Shown here: piece after piece, positions 9,501-19,174 of the stretch
How the letters are laid out: every line of letters starts with the position of its first letter
Numbering within the stretch: the first letter of the stretch is position 1
NCBI RefSeq assembly: GCF_000315015.1
Contig: NZ_BAEP01000003.1
Span: 1-64,000, forward strand
Reading direction: 5' to 3'
DNA from: Paraglaciecola mesophila KMM 241
Lineage (GTDB): Bacteria > Pseudomonadota > Gammaproteobacteria > Enterobacterales > Alteromonadaceae
Length of the DNA stretch: 64,000 nt
Position numbers and translations under genes: made by a program
Notes under the pieces: model-generated
Told to the model about the DNA's origin: nothing
The model's input: the letters and a program-made list of their open reading frames with translations, nothing else
Database searches by the model: none

Positions 9501-10184
9501 ATGTCGTTATTAACGTTGATCCGCCACGGACAATCCATTTGGAATCAGCAAAATCGGTTCACCGGATGGGTTGATGTTTCGCTTAGTCAGTCAGGGGTTA
9601 AAGAAGCGCAGCGCGCAGCACAAATGTTAGCCCAGCAGCGCTTTGATTTAGCATTTACTTCTGAGCTATTGCGGGCACAAGACACCTTATACGAGATACT
9701 TCGGCATAACCATCAATGTCACCAGTACGTGCGTATTCATGATACTGGCAGTCAGTGGTATGAGCATTTTGAAATGTCGCCCGCTGAAGAACTTGAATTG
9801 AAAATTTATGTTTCACAGCAATTGAATCAGCGTTATTACGGCGACTTACAAGGGCTGAATAAAGACAAGGCGCGGCAGTTGTTCGGTGATGATCAGGTTC
9901 ATACTTGGCGCCGAAGTTATGATGTAGCACCGCCCAACGGCGAAAGCCTCGCGATGACCGCCACTCGCGCGATCGCTTACTTTCAATCGCATATTGTTCC
10001 GGCCCTACAACAAGGCAAAAATGTGTTGGTTTGCGCTCATGGTAATTCGCTGCGCGCGATCATTATGCACATTGAAAAAATGACCGCCTCGCAGATTGCT
10101 GCATATGAGTTAAAAACCGGCAGCCCTCATATTTATCAGTGCAGTACAGCAATGGAAATACTCAGTAAGCAAGTGCTTGAGTAA
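9501..10184 (+). CDS. gpmA: 2,3-bisphosphoglycerate-dependent phosphoglycerate mutase-like protein (Glu to Gln at the catalytic site)
   Basis: A 227-residue histidine-phosphatase-superfamily protein with an AAAGG ribosome-binding site. The phospho-His motif Arg-His-Gly-Gln-Ser is at 8-12, the active-site Arg in Leu-Leu-Arg-Ala-Gln-Asp is at 58, and the second His in Cys-Ala-His-Gly-Asn-Ser is at 180. The Tyr-Gly-x-Leu-Gln-Gly-Leu-Asn-Lys segment identifies the dPGM (GpmA) family, which interconverts 3- and 2-phosphoglycerate in glycolysis. In that segment the family's Asn-Glu-Arg, whose Glu is the general acid/base, reads Asn-Gln-Arg here (Gln110). The enzyme may therefore be weak or have a changed role. 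It precedes pfkA on the same strand with a 39-base gap, giving a small glycolysis operon. The symbol rests on family identity, not proven activity. Confidence 0.75.
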   Translation: MSLLTLIRHGQSIWNQQNRFTGWVDVSLSQSGVKEAQRAAQMLAQQRFDLAFTSELLRAQDTLYEILRHNHQCHQYVRIHDTGSQWYEHFEMSPAEELELKIYVSQQLNQRYYGDLQGLNKDKARQLFGDDQVHTWRRSYDVAPPNGESLAMTATRAIAYFQSHIVPALQQGKNVLVCAHGNSLRAIIMHIEKMTASQIAAYELKTGSPHIYQCSTAMEILSKQVLE

Positions 10185-10223
10185 TACCAGTAGAGATTTA
10201 TTCAACGATTTGGACGACGATTT

Positions 10224-11195
10224 ATGACGAAAAATATCAAGCATATTGGCTTATTTACTCCAGGCGGCGATGCCCCTGGTATGAATGCCGCTTTGTATGC
10301 GGTGGTAAAAGCGGCTAGTGCCAAGGGCATTAAAGTCAGCGGGATACGCAAAGGTTTTGAAGGACTGATTGACAACGATTTCGTGGAGCTGAAGACCAAG
10401 CAGTTACAAAAAACGATGCATCTGGGGGGGACCGTGCTTAAAACGGCGCGAAGCGAGCGCTTTAGAACGGTTGAAGGGCGAGAAGTGGCGCTACAGAATA
10501 TCCACGATAATCATATAGACGGGCTCATCGCTATTGGCGGAGATGGTACTTTCCGTGGTATTTCGCTGTTGTCAGAGATAAGTGATATTCCATGTATTGG
10601 TATCCCAGGCACCATAGATAATGACACAGTGGGAACTGATTTTACCTTGGGGTTTGATTCTGCGGTTAATACGGCGATGAACTGTATTGATAATATACGG
10701 GATACCGCAGAGTCTCATAACAGAATGTTTGTGATAGAAGTCATGGGCAGAGATTCCGGCTATATAGGGGTGTATTCAGGCTTAACATCGGGGGCTGACT
10801 CAATCTTAATTCCTGAAAGCCCGCAGGATATGACGTACCTGCTAGATAAAATTCACGGTTACGAAAGTGAAGATGCGTTTATTGTGGTGTTGTCAGAAGG
10901 CAATGAATTGAGCATCGACCGTGTGTCACAACAGATACGCCAAGTGAATGACGCAATAGACTTACGTGTGTGCAAACTGGGCCACATTCAAAGAGGAGGT
11001 AATCCTACTGCGGCAGACAGAATGTTGGGCATTAGGCTAGGGGTGGCGGCAGTGAATGCCCTTATTCAAGGGGAAAGCAACAAGATGGCGGGCATTTGCA
11101 ATAATCAGCCTGTACTAACGCCGTTTTCTGAAATAGCCAAGCAACACGCTATCGATGCTGAGCAACAAAGCCTAGTGGATTTGTTTTGCCGCTAA
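10224..11195 (+). CDS. pfkA: ATP-dependent 6-phosphofructokinase
   Basis: A 323-residue enzyme that phosphorylates fructose 6-phosphate to fructose 1,6-bisphosphate. The start of the nucleotide fold reads Pro-Gly-Gly-Asp-Ala-Pro-Gly-Met-Asn-Ala (13-22). The Gly-Gly-Asp-Gly motif (105-108) and Pro-Gly-Thr-Ile-Asp-Asn-Asp (128-134, catalytic Asp about 132) carry Gly at the two positions where pyrophosphate-dependent enzymes have Asp and Lys, so ATP is the expected donor. Met-Gly-Arg-Asp-Ser-Gly-Tyr and Gly-His-Ile-Gln-Arg-Gly-Gly-Asn-Pro are also present. Its length matches bacterial PfkA. It is downstream of gpmA and convergent with pta. Confidence 0.93.
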   Translation: MTKNIKHIGLFTPGGDAPGMNAALYAVVKAASAKGIKVSGIRKGFEGLIDNDFVELKTKQLQKTMHLGGTVLKTARSERFRTVEGREVALQNIHDNHIDGLIAIGGDGTFRGISLLSEISDIPCIGIPGTIDNDTVGTDFTLGFDSAVNTAMNCIDNIRDTAESHNRMFVIEVMGRDSGYIGVYSGLTSGADSILIPESPQDMTYLLDKIHGYESEDAFIVVLSEGNELSIDRVSQQIRQVNDAIDLRVCKLGHIQRGGNPTAADRMLGIRLGVAAVNALIQGESNKMAGICNNQPVLTPFSEIAKQHAIDAEQQSLVDLFCR

Positions 11196-11240
11196 AATCT
11201 GCGGTCTATCATCGGTATTAAATAGCGACGTGCCATTAGC

Positions 11241-11300
11241 GACCCGGACAACCGAGTCTCGGTCAATCGAGACCCGGACAATCGAGACCCGGACATTGTT
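11241..11300. repeat. Four tandem copies of a 15-bp repeat
   Basis: The pfkA-pta intergenic region contains four consecutive 15-base units built on GACCCGGACAATCGA: 11241-11255 (one difference), 11256-11270 (several differences), 11271-11285 (reference) and 11286-11300 (differs at the last bases). It lies between two convergent 3' ends. It may be a slippage-generated satellite or part of a transcription stop region; no function is evident. Confidence 0.7.
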
Positions 11301-11376
11301 CATACCTTGTGGTGTTAAAAAGTGACCGTATTTATTGCTCAAGAAGGCCCCATTTAAACCTTTAGAGAGGTGCTCC

Positions 11377-13521
11377 TTAGCTATTTAGTTGCGTCGCTTG
11401 AATCGCTGTTAGCGCTATCGTATATACGATATCGTCAACCAGCGCCCCGCGACTCAAGTCGTTCACTGGCTTACCCATACCTTGCAGCATAGGGCCAATA
11501 CTGACTAAATTAGCGCTGCGTTGAACGGCCTTGTAGGTTGTATTGCCCGTATTGAGATCTGGGAATACGAATACGGTGGCTTGGCCGGCTACTTTTGAAT
11601 TCGGTGCTTTTTTACTGGCAACACTTTCCATCACAGCGGCATCGTATTGCAGTGGGCCGTCAATCAATAAGTCAGGTCTTTTTTGTTGCGCCAGTTCAGT
11701 GGCTTTTTTAACCTTGTCTACATCAACCCCAGTTCCTGAGGTGCCGGTGCTGTAACTGATCATGGCGACTTTGGGCTCAATACCAAATGCCGCAGCTGAA
11801 TCGGCAGATTGTATCGCGATGTCTGCTAATTGTTCGGCACTAGGGTCTGGGTTAATCGCGCAGTCACCATACACCAGTACTTGTTCCGGCAGCAGCATAA
11901 AGAAGATGGAGGACACCAAAGACGCCCCGGGTGCCGTCTTAATTAACTGCAGAGCAGGGCGTATGGTATTGGCTGTGGTATGCACCGCGCCAGACACTAA
12001 GCCATCAACATCACCTTGCTTTAACATCATGGTGCCAAGTACGACGTTATCGAGCAGTTGCTCTTGTGCTACCACGTCGGTTAGCCCTTTATGCTTGCGC
12101 AGCTCAACCAAGGGTGCAATGTAATGTGCCTGTATATCTTGCGGTTGTTGTATGGTGACTGAATCAGGCAGTACCACGCCTTGCTGCTCTGCCACTCTTA
12201 ATATTTCTACTTTGTCCCCCAACAGTACGCAATTAGCAATACCGCGCTCGGCGCAAATTGCCGCCGCTTTTATGGTGCGAGGCTCGTCACCTTCAGGGAG
12301 CACAATGGTCTTGTTAGCGGCTTTGGCTAACTGGGTTAGTTTAAAGCGAAATGCAGGAGGCGATAAGCGTAAGGCTTTTGATGCGCCAGCGCTTAACGAG
12401 TTTATCCATTTGGGATCAATACAGCTGGCGGCGTGATCCATCACGCGGTTAATGCGTTGTTCATCGTCAACCGGCACTTCTAAGTTATAGAAGTGTAAAT
12501 TCAGTGATGTTTGCCATGTGTTGTCATCGACCAACATCACAGGTAAGCCTGTTTCCATGGCTTGGGAGCACAATGCCATCACTCTTGGGTCGGGTTCATA
12601 CCCACCGGTAAGCAAAATAGCCCCGATTTTTGTGCCGTTTTGTGCCGCTAAGCATGCCATTACAAACATGTCGTTTCTATCCCCTGAAATAACAAGCAAT
12701 GCGCCGGGTTTTAATACCCACACCATATTGTGGATTTCCCGGGCACACAGGTTTACGCTGCGTAATCTGCGGTGTTTATAATCGCCTTCATTGAGTAACT
12801 TGGCATTCAGGTGTTTTCTTAAGTCATCCACTCGGGGCGCGATTAATTCGAAACTCCAACTGATGCACCCAAGAAGGGCAAATGATTTATTAAAAATTGG
12901 CAAACTTTCAAGTCGCTGTATAATTTCAGCGGTTTCACTCTGGTCATGATTTTCGAGTAATTCGTTGCTTAAATGCCCACGGTCATCCAAAGGCGCATTG
13001 ATTTTATTAAAGATACAGCCGAGCACTTTTTTGCTTCTGTGGCCGCCGTAATTATCTGCCACTATTTCTAACTTATCGTTAAGCTGGGTCATGCTGAGGT
13101 TGCCAGGCGAGCTCACTAACACAATTTTAGCATCCAGAGCGTTACAGATTTCCCGGTTCAGGCGCACCGCGTAAGGGTGACTTGGGGTCGACACTAACCC
13201 TTCGATGATACCAATGTCTTCGTCAGTATAGTGTGTTTCATATAGGGCGATGATTTCTTCTAGCAGGACGTCCATCTTGTCTTTACTTATCATGTCCTCA
13301 ACATACGCTGATGTGAAAGGAGTGGCGGGTTTTGATGGGCCTAGCTGGGTGATAATCGTTGTCGATTTCTCTGGTTCATCGTCACCGTGACGAGGTTGTC
13401 CCATAGGCTTGAAAAAATTCACTTTTAAACCTTGCTGCTGCATGGCTCTGACCATACCCAATGAAACACTGGTGAGTCCGGCGCTACTACCAACAGGTAT
13501 TAACATTATTCTACGTGCCAT
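11377..13521 (-). CDS. pta: Phosphate acetyltransferase (long form)
   Basis: A 714-residue protein, the length of the three-domain Pta of enterobacteria. The N-terminus is a dethiobiotin-synthetase-like P-loop fold ([10 protein letters not shown], 8-17), followed by a DRTGG-type regulatory domain and a PTA_PTB catalytic domain from about 385. The catalytic part has Leu-Pro-Glu-Gly-Asp-Glu-Pro-Arg and Ser-Tyr-Ser-Thr-Gly-Thr-Ser-Gly. It exchanges acetyl-CoA and acetyl phosphate. The ATG has a strong AAGGAG ribosome-binding site and starts nine bases after the ackA stop, so ackA-pta is one operon in the usual order. Together the two enzymes run acetate overflow or uptake. Confidence 0.95.
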   Translation of the reverse strand: MARRIMLIPVGSSAGLTSVSLGMVRAMQQQGLKVNFFKPMGQPRHGDDEPEKSTTIITQLGPSKPATPFTSAYVEDMISKDKMDVLLEEIIALYETHYTDEDIGIIEGLVSTPSHPYAVRLNREICNALDAKIVLVSSPGNLSMTQLNDKLEIVADNYGGHRSKKVLGCIFNKINAPLDDRGHLSNELLENHDQSETAEIIQRLESLPIFNKSFALLGCISWSFELIAPRVDDLRKHLNAKLLNEGDYKHRRLRSVNLCAREIHNMVWVLKPGALLVISGDRNDMFVMACLAAQNGTKIGAILLTGGYEPDPRVMALCSQAMETGLPVMLVDDNTWQTSLNLHFYNLEVPVDDEQRINRVMDHAASCIDPKWINSLSAGASKALRLSPPAFRFKLTQLAKAANKTIVLPEGDEPRTIKAAAICAERGIANCVLLGDKVEILRVAEQQGVVLPDSVTIQQPQDIQAHYIAPLVELRKHKGLTDVVAQEQLLDNVVLGTMMLKQGDVDGLVSGAVHTTANTIRPALQLIKTAPGASLVSSIFFMLLPEQVLVYGDCAINPDPSAEQLADIAIQSADSAAAFGIEPKVAMISYSTGTSGTGVDVDKVKKATELAQQKRPDLLIDGPLQYDAAVMESVASKKAPNSKVAGQATVFVFPDLNTGNTTYKAVQRSANLVSIGPMLQGMGKPVNDLSRGALVDDIVYTIALTAIQATQLNS

Positions 13522-13530
13522 GGTATCTCC

Positions 13531-14727
13531 TTAGGCTTTAAAGGCGCAGTGAATGGTGTCTTTGGCGATAACCCACTCTTCGTTAGTGGCGATAGCAAAA
13601 ACAGACTTAGACGTTGCATCGCTAATGCGTCCTGAGCGACCAAAGCGAGTTTCAGCGTTTAACGTTTCATCTAAGCTAAAGCCCATGTGGGCAAGCTGCG
13701 CTATGGTTTGCTGGCGAATATAACTGGAGTTTTCACCGATGCCGCCAGTAAACACTAGGGCATCTAAGGGGCCAACAAGCGCTATGTATGAGCCGATATA
13801 TTTTACTAAGCGATGCACAAACATATCGAGGGCAAGTTTGGCGTTTTCGTTACCTAATGCTTGTTGCTCCTCTAACGTGCGACAGTCATTGCTTAACTGT
13901 GAAATGCCTTGAAGGCCTGACTGCTTATTCATAAGCGCACTGACCTGAGCGGCGCTGTAATCTAATGACTCAATTAGAAAGGTCGCCACACTGGGATCAA
14001 TGTCACCGCATCGAGTACCCATCACTAGGCCCTCAAGTGGGGTGAAGCCCATGCTGGTATCTATCGCCTTACCTTGTTTTATCGCTGTGATGCTGCAGCC
14101 GTTACCAAGGTGCGCGGTGATCAGGTTACATTGGCCAATACCTTTATTCAGTAATCTAGCGGCCTCATGAGACACAAAGTGGTGGCTAGAACCATGAAAG
14201 CCGTATTTGCGAATACCGTGCTGCTCGTACAGGGCGTAGGGCAGGGCATAAAGATACGCGTGCTTGGGAAGTGTTTGAAAATAAGCAGTATCAAAAACCG
14301 CTACTTGAGGTAAATCTGGAAACGCATCTTGTGCACTTTCAATACCCGCCACATGGGCCAGATTATGCAACGGCGCCATTTTCGCTAAATCGCGAATCCC
14401 TTCTTTGACTAACGGATCAATTAAACACGATTGCTCAAAACGCTCCCCGCCATGTACCACCCGATGCCCAACCGCAATAATGCTTGATTGCAAGGCATCA
14501 TGCTGCTTCAACACCCGGCCGATACTGGCCAGGGCCTCTTTGTGGTTGGCATTGTCACTAAGTTCGATAGCGGTTTCTTTCCCATCGAAGCTGTAGCGCA
14601 ATTGGGCGTTGTGTGCCCCGAGGTTTTCAGCAATTCCTTGTAAAGGAGCAGCGCCTGTTTCGGCATCAATAATGGCAAATTTAATCGAAGAGCTGCCGCA
14701 ATTAAGCACAAGTACGTGTTGATTCAT
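13531..14727 (-). CDS. ackA: Acetate kinase
   Basis: A 398-residue ASKHA-fold kinase that interconverts acetyl phosphate plus ADP with acetate plus ATP. The N-terminal Asn-Cys-Gly-Ser-Ser-Ser-Ile-Lys (9-16) is the family start motif. Gly-His-Arg-Val-Val-His-Gly-Gly-Glu, His-Gly-Ser-Ser-His and Val-Phe-Thr-Gly-Gly-Ile-Gly-Glu-Asn follow in order. Length is normal. It is the first gene of an ackA-pta operon reading away from the betI locus. Its promoter must lie within 14728-14850. Confidence 0.95.
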   Translation of the reverse strand: MNQHVLVLNCGSSSIKFAIIDAETGAAPLQGIAENLGAHNAQLRYSFDGKETAIELSDNANHKEALASIGRVLKQHDALQSSIIAVGHRVVHGGERFEQSCLIDPLVKEGIRDLAKMAPLHNLAHVAGIESAQDAFPDLPQVAVFDTAYFQTLPKHAYLYALPYALYEQHGIRKYGFHGSSHHFVSHEAARLLNKGIGQCNLITAHLGNGCSITAIKQGKAIDTSMGFTPLEGLVMGTRCGDIDPSVATFLIESLDYSAAQVSALMNKQSGLQGISQLSNDCRTLEEQQALGNENAKLALDMFVHRLVKYIGSYIALVGPLDALVFTGGIGENSSYIRQQTIAQLAHMGFSLDETLNAETRFGRSGRISDATSKSVFAIATNEEWVIAKDTIHCAFKA

Positions 14728-15289
14728 AAACGTTTTTATCCTTCGTGGATGAATGCTAAGGGAACAATAGTAGCTTGCCTAATGTGTTTTGGGTATGACT
14801 AGTTAGGCTTAATGGTTCGGTCTTTGATAGGGAACAAGAGAGAACAAGCTGATTGCGCGATTAATAAGCAATGGGCGCGCTATTCAAACGTAAAAAAACC
14901 AACATACTCGCAATAATGCACAGTTTTCCCGTGCTATATCCACGCGCATTCAAGGTGCAAAAAGACTTAGATTGTGGTTCGTTTTTCGACATCGTCAGGC
15001 TTTCTTCGATAGGGCTTTGTACTCGTAAAATAGTTAGTGCACTACTAAATATGGCAGTTTTATGACTATCCCAAAATACCCGCTTAATAGAATTAATTTG
15101 CCTGAAACGCCCGTTTTTAAGCTCTTTTGAGGATTTTAATCAAAAAAATATGATTAATTTTAATCTTTTCGTTTGCTCTTTATTGACGCGGTGTTGCAGC
15201 GAATTAAGTTTAGCTCTACGCATTTATCTGGCCTGTTTACAGTTTGTCAACGTTGAATTATCAAACCTATTACCCTAAAATTTATTTTT
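14728..15289. other. Divergent intergenic region between ackA and betI
   Basis: About 560 bases without a convincing gene. A 64-codon ORF (14871-15065) has no ribosome-binding site or family resemblance. The stretch 15110-15180 is very AT-rich. A short perfect palindrome TCAACGTTGA occurs at 15247-15256, 34 bases upstream of the BetI operator-like palindrome, and may be an accessory site. Confidence 0.35.
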
Positions 15290-15303
15290 ATTGAACGTTC
15301 AAT
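15290..15303. promoter_or_regulatory. BetI operator-like palindrome
   Basis: The perfect 14-base palindrome ATTGAACGTTCAAT lies 22 bases before the betI ATG. It has the TTGAAC/GTTCAA form that I associate with BetI boxes in gammaproteobacterial bet operons. Its position fits autorepression of betIBA, relieved by choline. Confidence 0.7.
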
Positions 15304-15325
15304 TAACAAAAAGCCTTTACACAAT

Positions 15326-15916
15326 ATGCCTAAAATTGGAATGCAACCTGTACGTCGTCAGCAACTAATCGACGCCACTATTGAGTCTGTGGCTGAGCTT
15401 GGTTTACGGGCTACCACCATTAATAGCATCAGTAAAAAGGCGGGTTTGTCCTCTGGCATTATTAGCCACTATTTTGGTGGCAAGCAGGGTCTTATCGAAG
15501 CGACCGTGCGTTATTTGTTATCTAACCTGAAACAAACGCTAATAGGTGGGTTAAAAGCTGATACCACCCCAGAGCAAAGGTTGATGTTAATTGTTGAAGC
15601 TAACTTCTCTCGGCTTCAGCAGCAAAGCAATGCAACCAAGACCTGGTTGAGTTTTTGGGCGCAGTCCATGCACGACATTGAATTGCATCGCTTGCAGAAC
15701 GTAAACAGCAAAAGACTGTGCAGTAATTTAGCGTGTTCATTTAAACAGTTAATGAACACTGAAAACGCAAGATCTGCCGCTGAATTAAGTGCGGCAATGA
15801 TAGACGGCTTGTGGTTAAGAGCGGTACTAAGCAAGTCTGACAAAGATGAATTTGAACACTGTGAGCGACTGGCAAAAGGCTACGTGCGCTCGCTTATCAA
15901 ACAATATGGATCCTAA
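15326..15916 (+). CDS. betI: Choline-responsive TetR-family repressor BetI
   Basis: A 196-residue TetR-type regulator. The N-terminal helix-turn-helix (about 10-55) ends with Ile-Ile-Ser-His-Tyr-Phe-Gly-Gly-Lys, the typical BetI recognition-helix region; the C-terminal ligand domain includes Trp-Leu-Ser-Phe-Trp-Ala and Ile-Asp-Gly-Leu-Trp-Leu-Arg. BetI represses the glycine-betaine synthesis genes and is released by choline. It starts just after a perfect operator palindrome, and its 3' end overlaps the start of betB by 11 bases. It heads a betI-betB-betA operon in the classic order. Confidence 0.93.
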   Translation: MPKIGMQPVRRQQLIDATIESVAELGLRATTINSISKKAGLSSGIISHYFGGKQGLIEATVRYLLSNLKQTLIGGLKADTTPEQRLMLIVEANFSRLQQQSNATKTWLSFWAQSMHDIELHRLQNVNSKRLCSNLACSFKQLMNTENARSAAELSAAMIDGLWLRAVLSKSDKDEFEHCERLAKGYVRSLIKQYGS

Positions 15917-17381
15917 CGTGACAACACCTGTTTACCAAAATTTTATACACGGCCAATTCCTCGCGAATCAATCTGGCGAGACGTTTGCTGTTAAAAACCC
16001 AGCTACCGACGAAGTAATTTATCACGTTGAAGTTGCGGATGATTCCATTCAACAGGCGGCGATCAGCAGTGCTAAAGAAGGCTTTGCACTTTGGTCAGCC
16101 ATGACCGCCATTGAGCGTAGTCGAATATTATTGAAAGCCGTATCGTTATTACGTGAGCGTAATGACGCTCTGGCTAAAATTGAAGTGCTGGATACTGGCA
16201 AACCGTGGCAAGAGGCCGAGTGCGTAGACGTACAAACTGGCGCAGATGTTATCGAATACTTTGCTGGGTTGGCACCCGCGCAAGTAGGCCAGCAACAATC
16301 GATAGGTGATGATTTTTACTACACCCGCAAAGAGCCTCTTGGCATTTGTGCGGGTATTGGCGCATGGAACTACCCACTGCAAATAGCCTGTTGGAAGTCA
16401 GGCCCTGCGCTTGCTGCGGGTAACGCGCTTATTTTCAAACCGTCTGAAGAAACACCCTTAGGCGCAATTAAGCTAGCCGAGATTTTCTTCGAAGCGGGCG
16501 TACCCGCAGGTGTGTTCAATGTGGTGCAAGGCGCTGCAGAAGTTGGCCAATGGTTAACCCAAAGCCCAGACATCGAGAAGGTGTCGTTTACCGGTGAAGT
16601 AGGTACAGGCAAAAAAGTGGTTGCCAGTGCAGCTGGCTCACTAAAAGACGTGACCATGGAATTAGGCGGTAAATCCCCGTTACTCGTGTTTGAAGACGCC
16701 GATGTGTCACAAGCGGTAAGCGCAGCAATGATAGGCAACTTTTACACCCAAGGTGAGGTATGTACCAACTGCACCCGTGTTTATGTGCACAAATCAGTTT
16801 ATCAGGCGTTTGTCGACGAGCTTAAAACCCGCACTGAACAGAATATTATTGCTGGTGATCCGCTTGATCCAAACGTTAATTTGGGTGCGTTGATTTCTAA
16901 AAATCACCAAGACTTAGTCATGGGGTATATCAATAAAGGCATTGAAGAGGGCGCGACCTTATTAACAGGTGGGTCAACGCTTAGCCCTGCGTCAGCACCA
17001 AATGGTTATTTTGTGGCACCGACGGTATTTACTGATTGCAATGATGATATGACCATAGTCAAAGAAGAAATCTTTGGCCCTGTGATGAGTGTGTTGGTGT
17101 TTGATGACGAAGCCGATGTGATTCGCCGGGCGAATGATACGCACCTAGGCTTGGCCGCTGCTGTGTTCACTCAAAATATTAAACGCGCGCACCGCGTTAT
17201 TCATAAACTACAAGCCGGTATTTGCTGGATCAACAGTTACGGCAATTCACCTGCAGAAATGCCAGTAGGTGGCTATAAGCAGTCTGGTATCGGTCGCGAA
17301 AACGGCATCGAAACGCTTGATCATTACACCCAAACTAAATCCATTTACGTGGGCATGACCGACATAGAGAGCCCGTTTTAA
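15906..17381 (+). CDS. betB: Betaine aldehyde dehydrogenase
   Basis: A 491-residue NAD(P)-dependent aldehyde dehydrogenase that oxidises betaine aldehyde to glycine betaine. The catalytic Cys286 sits in Gly-Glu-Val-Cys-Thr-Asn-Cys, matching the usual BetB position. The general-base Glu is in Glu-Leu-Gly-Gly-Lys-Ser-Pro, and the Rossmann signature Ser-Phe-Thr-Gly-Glu-Val-Gly-Thr-Gly is present. I start it at the ATG 15906, inside the betI stop region, because that gives the family length; an ORF start 60 bases earlier would add residues encoded within betI. A GTG at 15918 is possible. It is translationally coupled to betA by a one-base overlap. Confidence 0.93.
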   Translation: MDPNVTTPVYQNFIHGQFLANQSGETFAVKNPATDEVIYHVEVADDSIQQAAISSAKEGFALWSAMTAIERSRILLKAVSLLRERNDALAKIEVLDTGKPWQEAECVDVQTGADVIEYFAGLAPAQVGQQQSIGDDFYYTRKEPLGICAGIGAWNYPLQIACWKSGPALAAGNALIFKPSEETPLGAIKLAEIFFEAGVPAGVFNVVQGAAEVGQWLTQSPDIEKVSFTGEVGTGKKVVASAAGSLKDVTMELGGKSPLLVFEDADVSQAVSAAMIGNFYTQGEVCTNCTRVYVHKSVYQAFVDELKTRTEQNIIAGDPLDPNVNLGALISKNHQDLVMGYINKGIEEGATLLTGGSTLSPASAPNGYFVAPTVFTDCNDDMTIVKEEIFGPVMSVLVFDDEADVIRRANDTHLGLAAAVFTQNIKRAHRVIHKLQAGICWINSYGNSPAEMPVGGYKQSGIGRENGIETLDHYTQTKSIYVGMTDIESPF

Positions 17382-19051
17382 TGGCTGAGCAAACTTACGA
17401 CTACATCATAGTGGGCGCAGGCTCTGCAGGGTGTGTGCTGGCAAATCGATTATCTGAAGATGCCAACAATCAAGTGTTGTTATTGGAAACCGGCGGCAGC
17501 GATAAAAATATCTTTATCAAGATGCCCACCGCGCTGTCTATTCCCATGAACACTGAAAAACTTGCTTGGCAGTTTCACACCGAAGCCGAACCTTATTTAG
17601 ATAACCGAAAAATGCATTGCCCTCGGGGCAAGGTGTTAGGTGGTTCATCGTCTATTAATGGCATGGTGTACGTGCGCGGCCACGCCAAAGACTTTGACGA
17701 GTGGCAAGAGCACGGCGCACAGGGGTGGGATTACCAGTCTTGTTTACCTTACTTTCAAAAAGCGGAAACGTTTTATTTAGGTAAAGATGCATACCGTGGT
17801 GATAAAGGCCCTCTTGGCGTAAATAACGGCAATGAAATGGCGAATCCTCTTTATACCGCCTTTATCGAGGCAGGTAAGCAAGCGGGTTACGCGGCTACCG
17901 ATGATTACAATGCAGCCCAGCAAGAGGGTTTCGGACCCATGCACATGACCGTAAAAGATGGTGTGCGTAGCTCTGCAAGCCGCGAATACCTTGACCCGGT
18001 CAAGTCACGTAAAAACTTAACCATAGTCACAGGCGCACTTGCTGAAAAAGTGCTACTTGACGGCAACAAAGCGGTCGGAGTTGAGTACAGCATAAACGGC
18101 AACAAAACGTCGGCTAAAGCATCAAACGAAGTGGTGTTAAGTGCAGGCTCCATTGGCTCACCACACCTATTACAACTTTCCGGTATCGGTGATAGCGACA
18201 CACTCACCGCCGCGGGTGTTGAGGTGAAACATCATTTACCGGGGGTAGGGCAAAACCTGCAAGATCACTTGGAGTTTTACTTTCAATATAAGTGTAAGCA
18301 GCCCATCACGTTAAACGGCAAACTTGGCCTTATTTCAAAAGGTTTGATTGGCGCTCGCTGGCTATTTACCCGTAAAGGTTTAGGCGCGACCAATCATTTT
18401 GAGTCTTGTGCGTTTATTCGTTCAAAACCCGGCGTTGAGTGGCCAGATATTCAATACCACTTTTTACCAGCAGCCATGCGTTACGACGGGCGAAGCGCGT
18501 TTGCTGGGCACGGTTTTCAGGTACACGTGGGCCATAACAAACCGAAAAGTCGTGGAGCGGTCACGATCAAATCAGCTGACCCGACACAAGCGCCAAAAAT
18601 TCAATTCAATTATTTGCAGCATCAAGATGATATCGAAGGCTTTCGTGCCTGCGTGCGCTTAACCCGTGAAATCATCGAGCAAAGCGCGTTTGATGATTAC
18701 CGTGACGATGAAATTCAGCCGGGCAAACACATTCAAACAGACGAAGAAATTGATGCCTTTGTACGCCAAGCAACTGAGAGCGCATACCATCCGTCGTGTT
18801 CATGTCGTATGGGTGAAGACGCCATGGCCGTGGTGAACTCCAGCACTCAAGTGCATGGTATTCAGGGGCTTAGGGTGGTTGATTCGTCCATTTTTCCCAC
18901 TGTGCCTAATGGCAACTTGAACGCACCCACCATTATGGTAGCCGAAAAAGCCGCAGACATGATTTTGGGTAGGCCTGCACTGAGCCAAGCACCGGTAGAT
19001 GTTGCGATTTCAAGCAATTGGCAAACTGTGCAGCGAAACGTAACTATTTAA
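17381..19051 (+). CDS. betA: Choline dehydrogenase
   Basis: A 556-residue FAD-dependent GMC oxidoreductase that oxidises choline to betaine aldehyde, usually membrane-associated. The FAD-binding Gly-Ala-Gly-Ser-Ala-Gly-Cys-Val-Leu is near residue 12. GMC signature 1, with Gly-Gly-Ser-Ser-Ser-Ile-Asn-Gly-Met, is near 87. The catalytic His470 is in [10 protein letters not shown]. Start and stop of betB overlap (TAATG). With BetB it makes glycine betaine, an osmoprotectant or carbon/nitrogen source. Confidence 0.95.
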   Translation: MAEQTYDYIIVGAGSAGCVLANRLSEDANNQVLLLETGGSDKNIFIKMPTALSIPMNTEKLAWQFHTEAEPYLDNRKMHCPRGKVLGGSSSINGMVYVRGHAKDFDEWQEHGAQGWDYQSCLPYFQKAETFYLGKDAYRGDKGPLGVNNGNEMANPLYTAFIEAGKQAGYAATDDYNAAQQEGFGPMHMTVKDGVRSSASREYLDPVKSRKNLTIVTGALAEKVLLDGNKAVGVEYSINGNKTSAKASNEVVLSAGSIGSPHLLQLSGIGDSDTLTAAGVEVKHHLPGVGQNLQDHLEFYFQYKCKQPITLNGKLGLISKGLIGARWLFTRKGLGATNHFESCAFIRSKPGVEWPDIQYHFLPAAMRYDGRSAFAGHGFQVHVGHNKPKSRGAVTIKSADPTQAPKIQFNYLQHQDDIEGFRACVRLTREIIEQSAFDDYRDDEIQPGKHIQTDEEIDAFVRQATESAYHPSCSCRMGEDAMAVVNSSTQVHGIQGLRVVDSSIFPTVPNGNLNAPTIMVAEKAADMILGRPALSQAPVDVAISSNWQTVQRNVTI

Positions 19052-19066
19052 TCTGGCCACCTGAAG

Positions 19067-19093
19067 CCCAGCAAAAGTAGAATTTTTGCTGGG
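19067..19093 (+). other. Hairpin between betA and the BCCT transporter gene
   Basis: A perfect 10-bp stem, CCCAGCAAAA (19067-19076) with TTTTGCTGGG (19084-19093), has a 7-base loop. No T-run follows, so it is more likely an mRNA-processing or stability element, or an attenuating hairpin, than a full terminator. Confidence 0.55.
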
Positions 19094-19123
19094 TAATGCG
19101 AGTCAAAAGTAACAGGAAGAAAG

Positions 19124-19174
19124 ATGAAGTTTTATCGCTTATTTTGGGGAGGCACAAATGACCTTATGGCTTAA
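19124..19174 (+). CDS. Possible 16-residue leader peptide overlapping the transporter start
   Basis: A short ORF beginning Met-Lys-Phe-Tyr-Arg-Leu-Phe-Trp has a good AGGA site about eight bases before its ATG and ends 14 bases inside the transporter gene, in another frame. The transporter's own GGGGAGG site is inside it. This arrangement suggests translational coupling or a leader, but chance cannot be excluded. Confidence 0.3.
   Translation: MKFYRLFWGGTNDLMA

Noticed and set aside
14871-15065. A 64-codon ORF between ackA and betI
   Set aside because: It has no ribosome-binding site, no family resemblance and an AT-rich, low-complexity context; likely chance.
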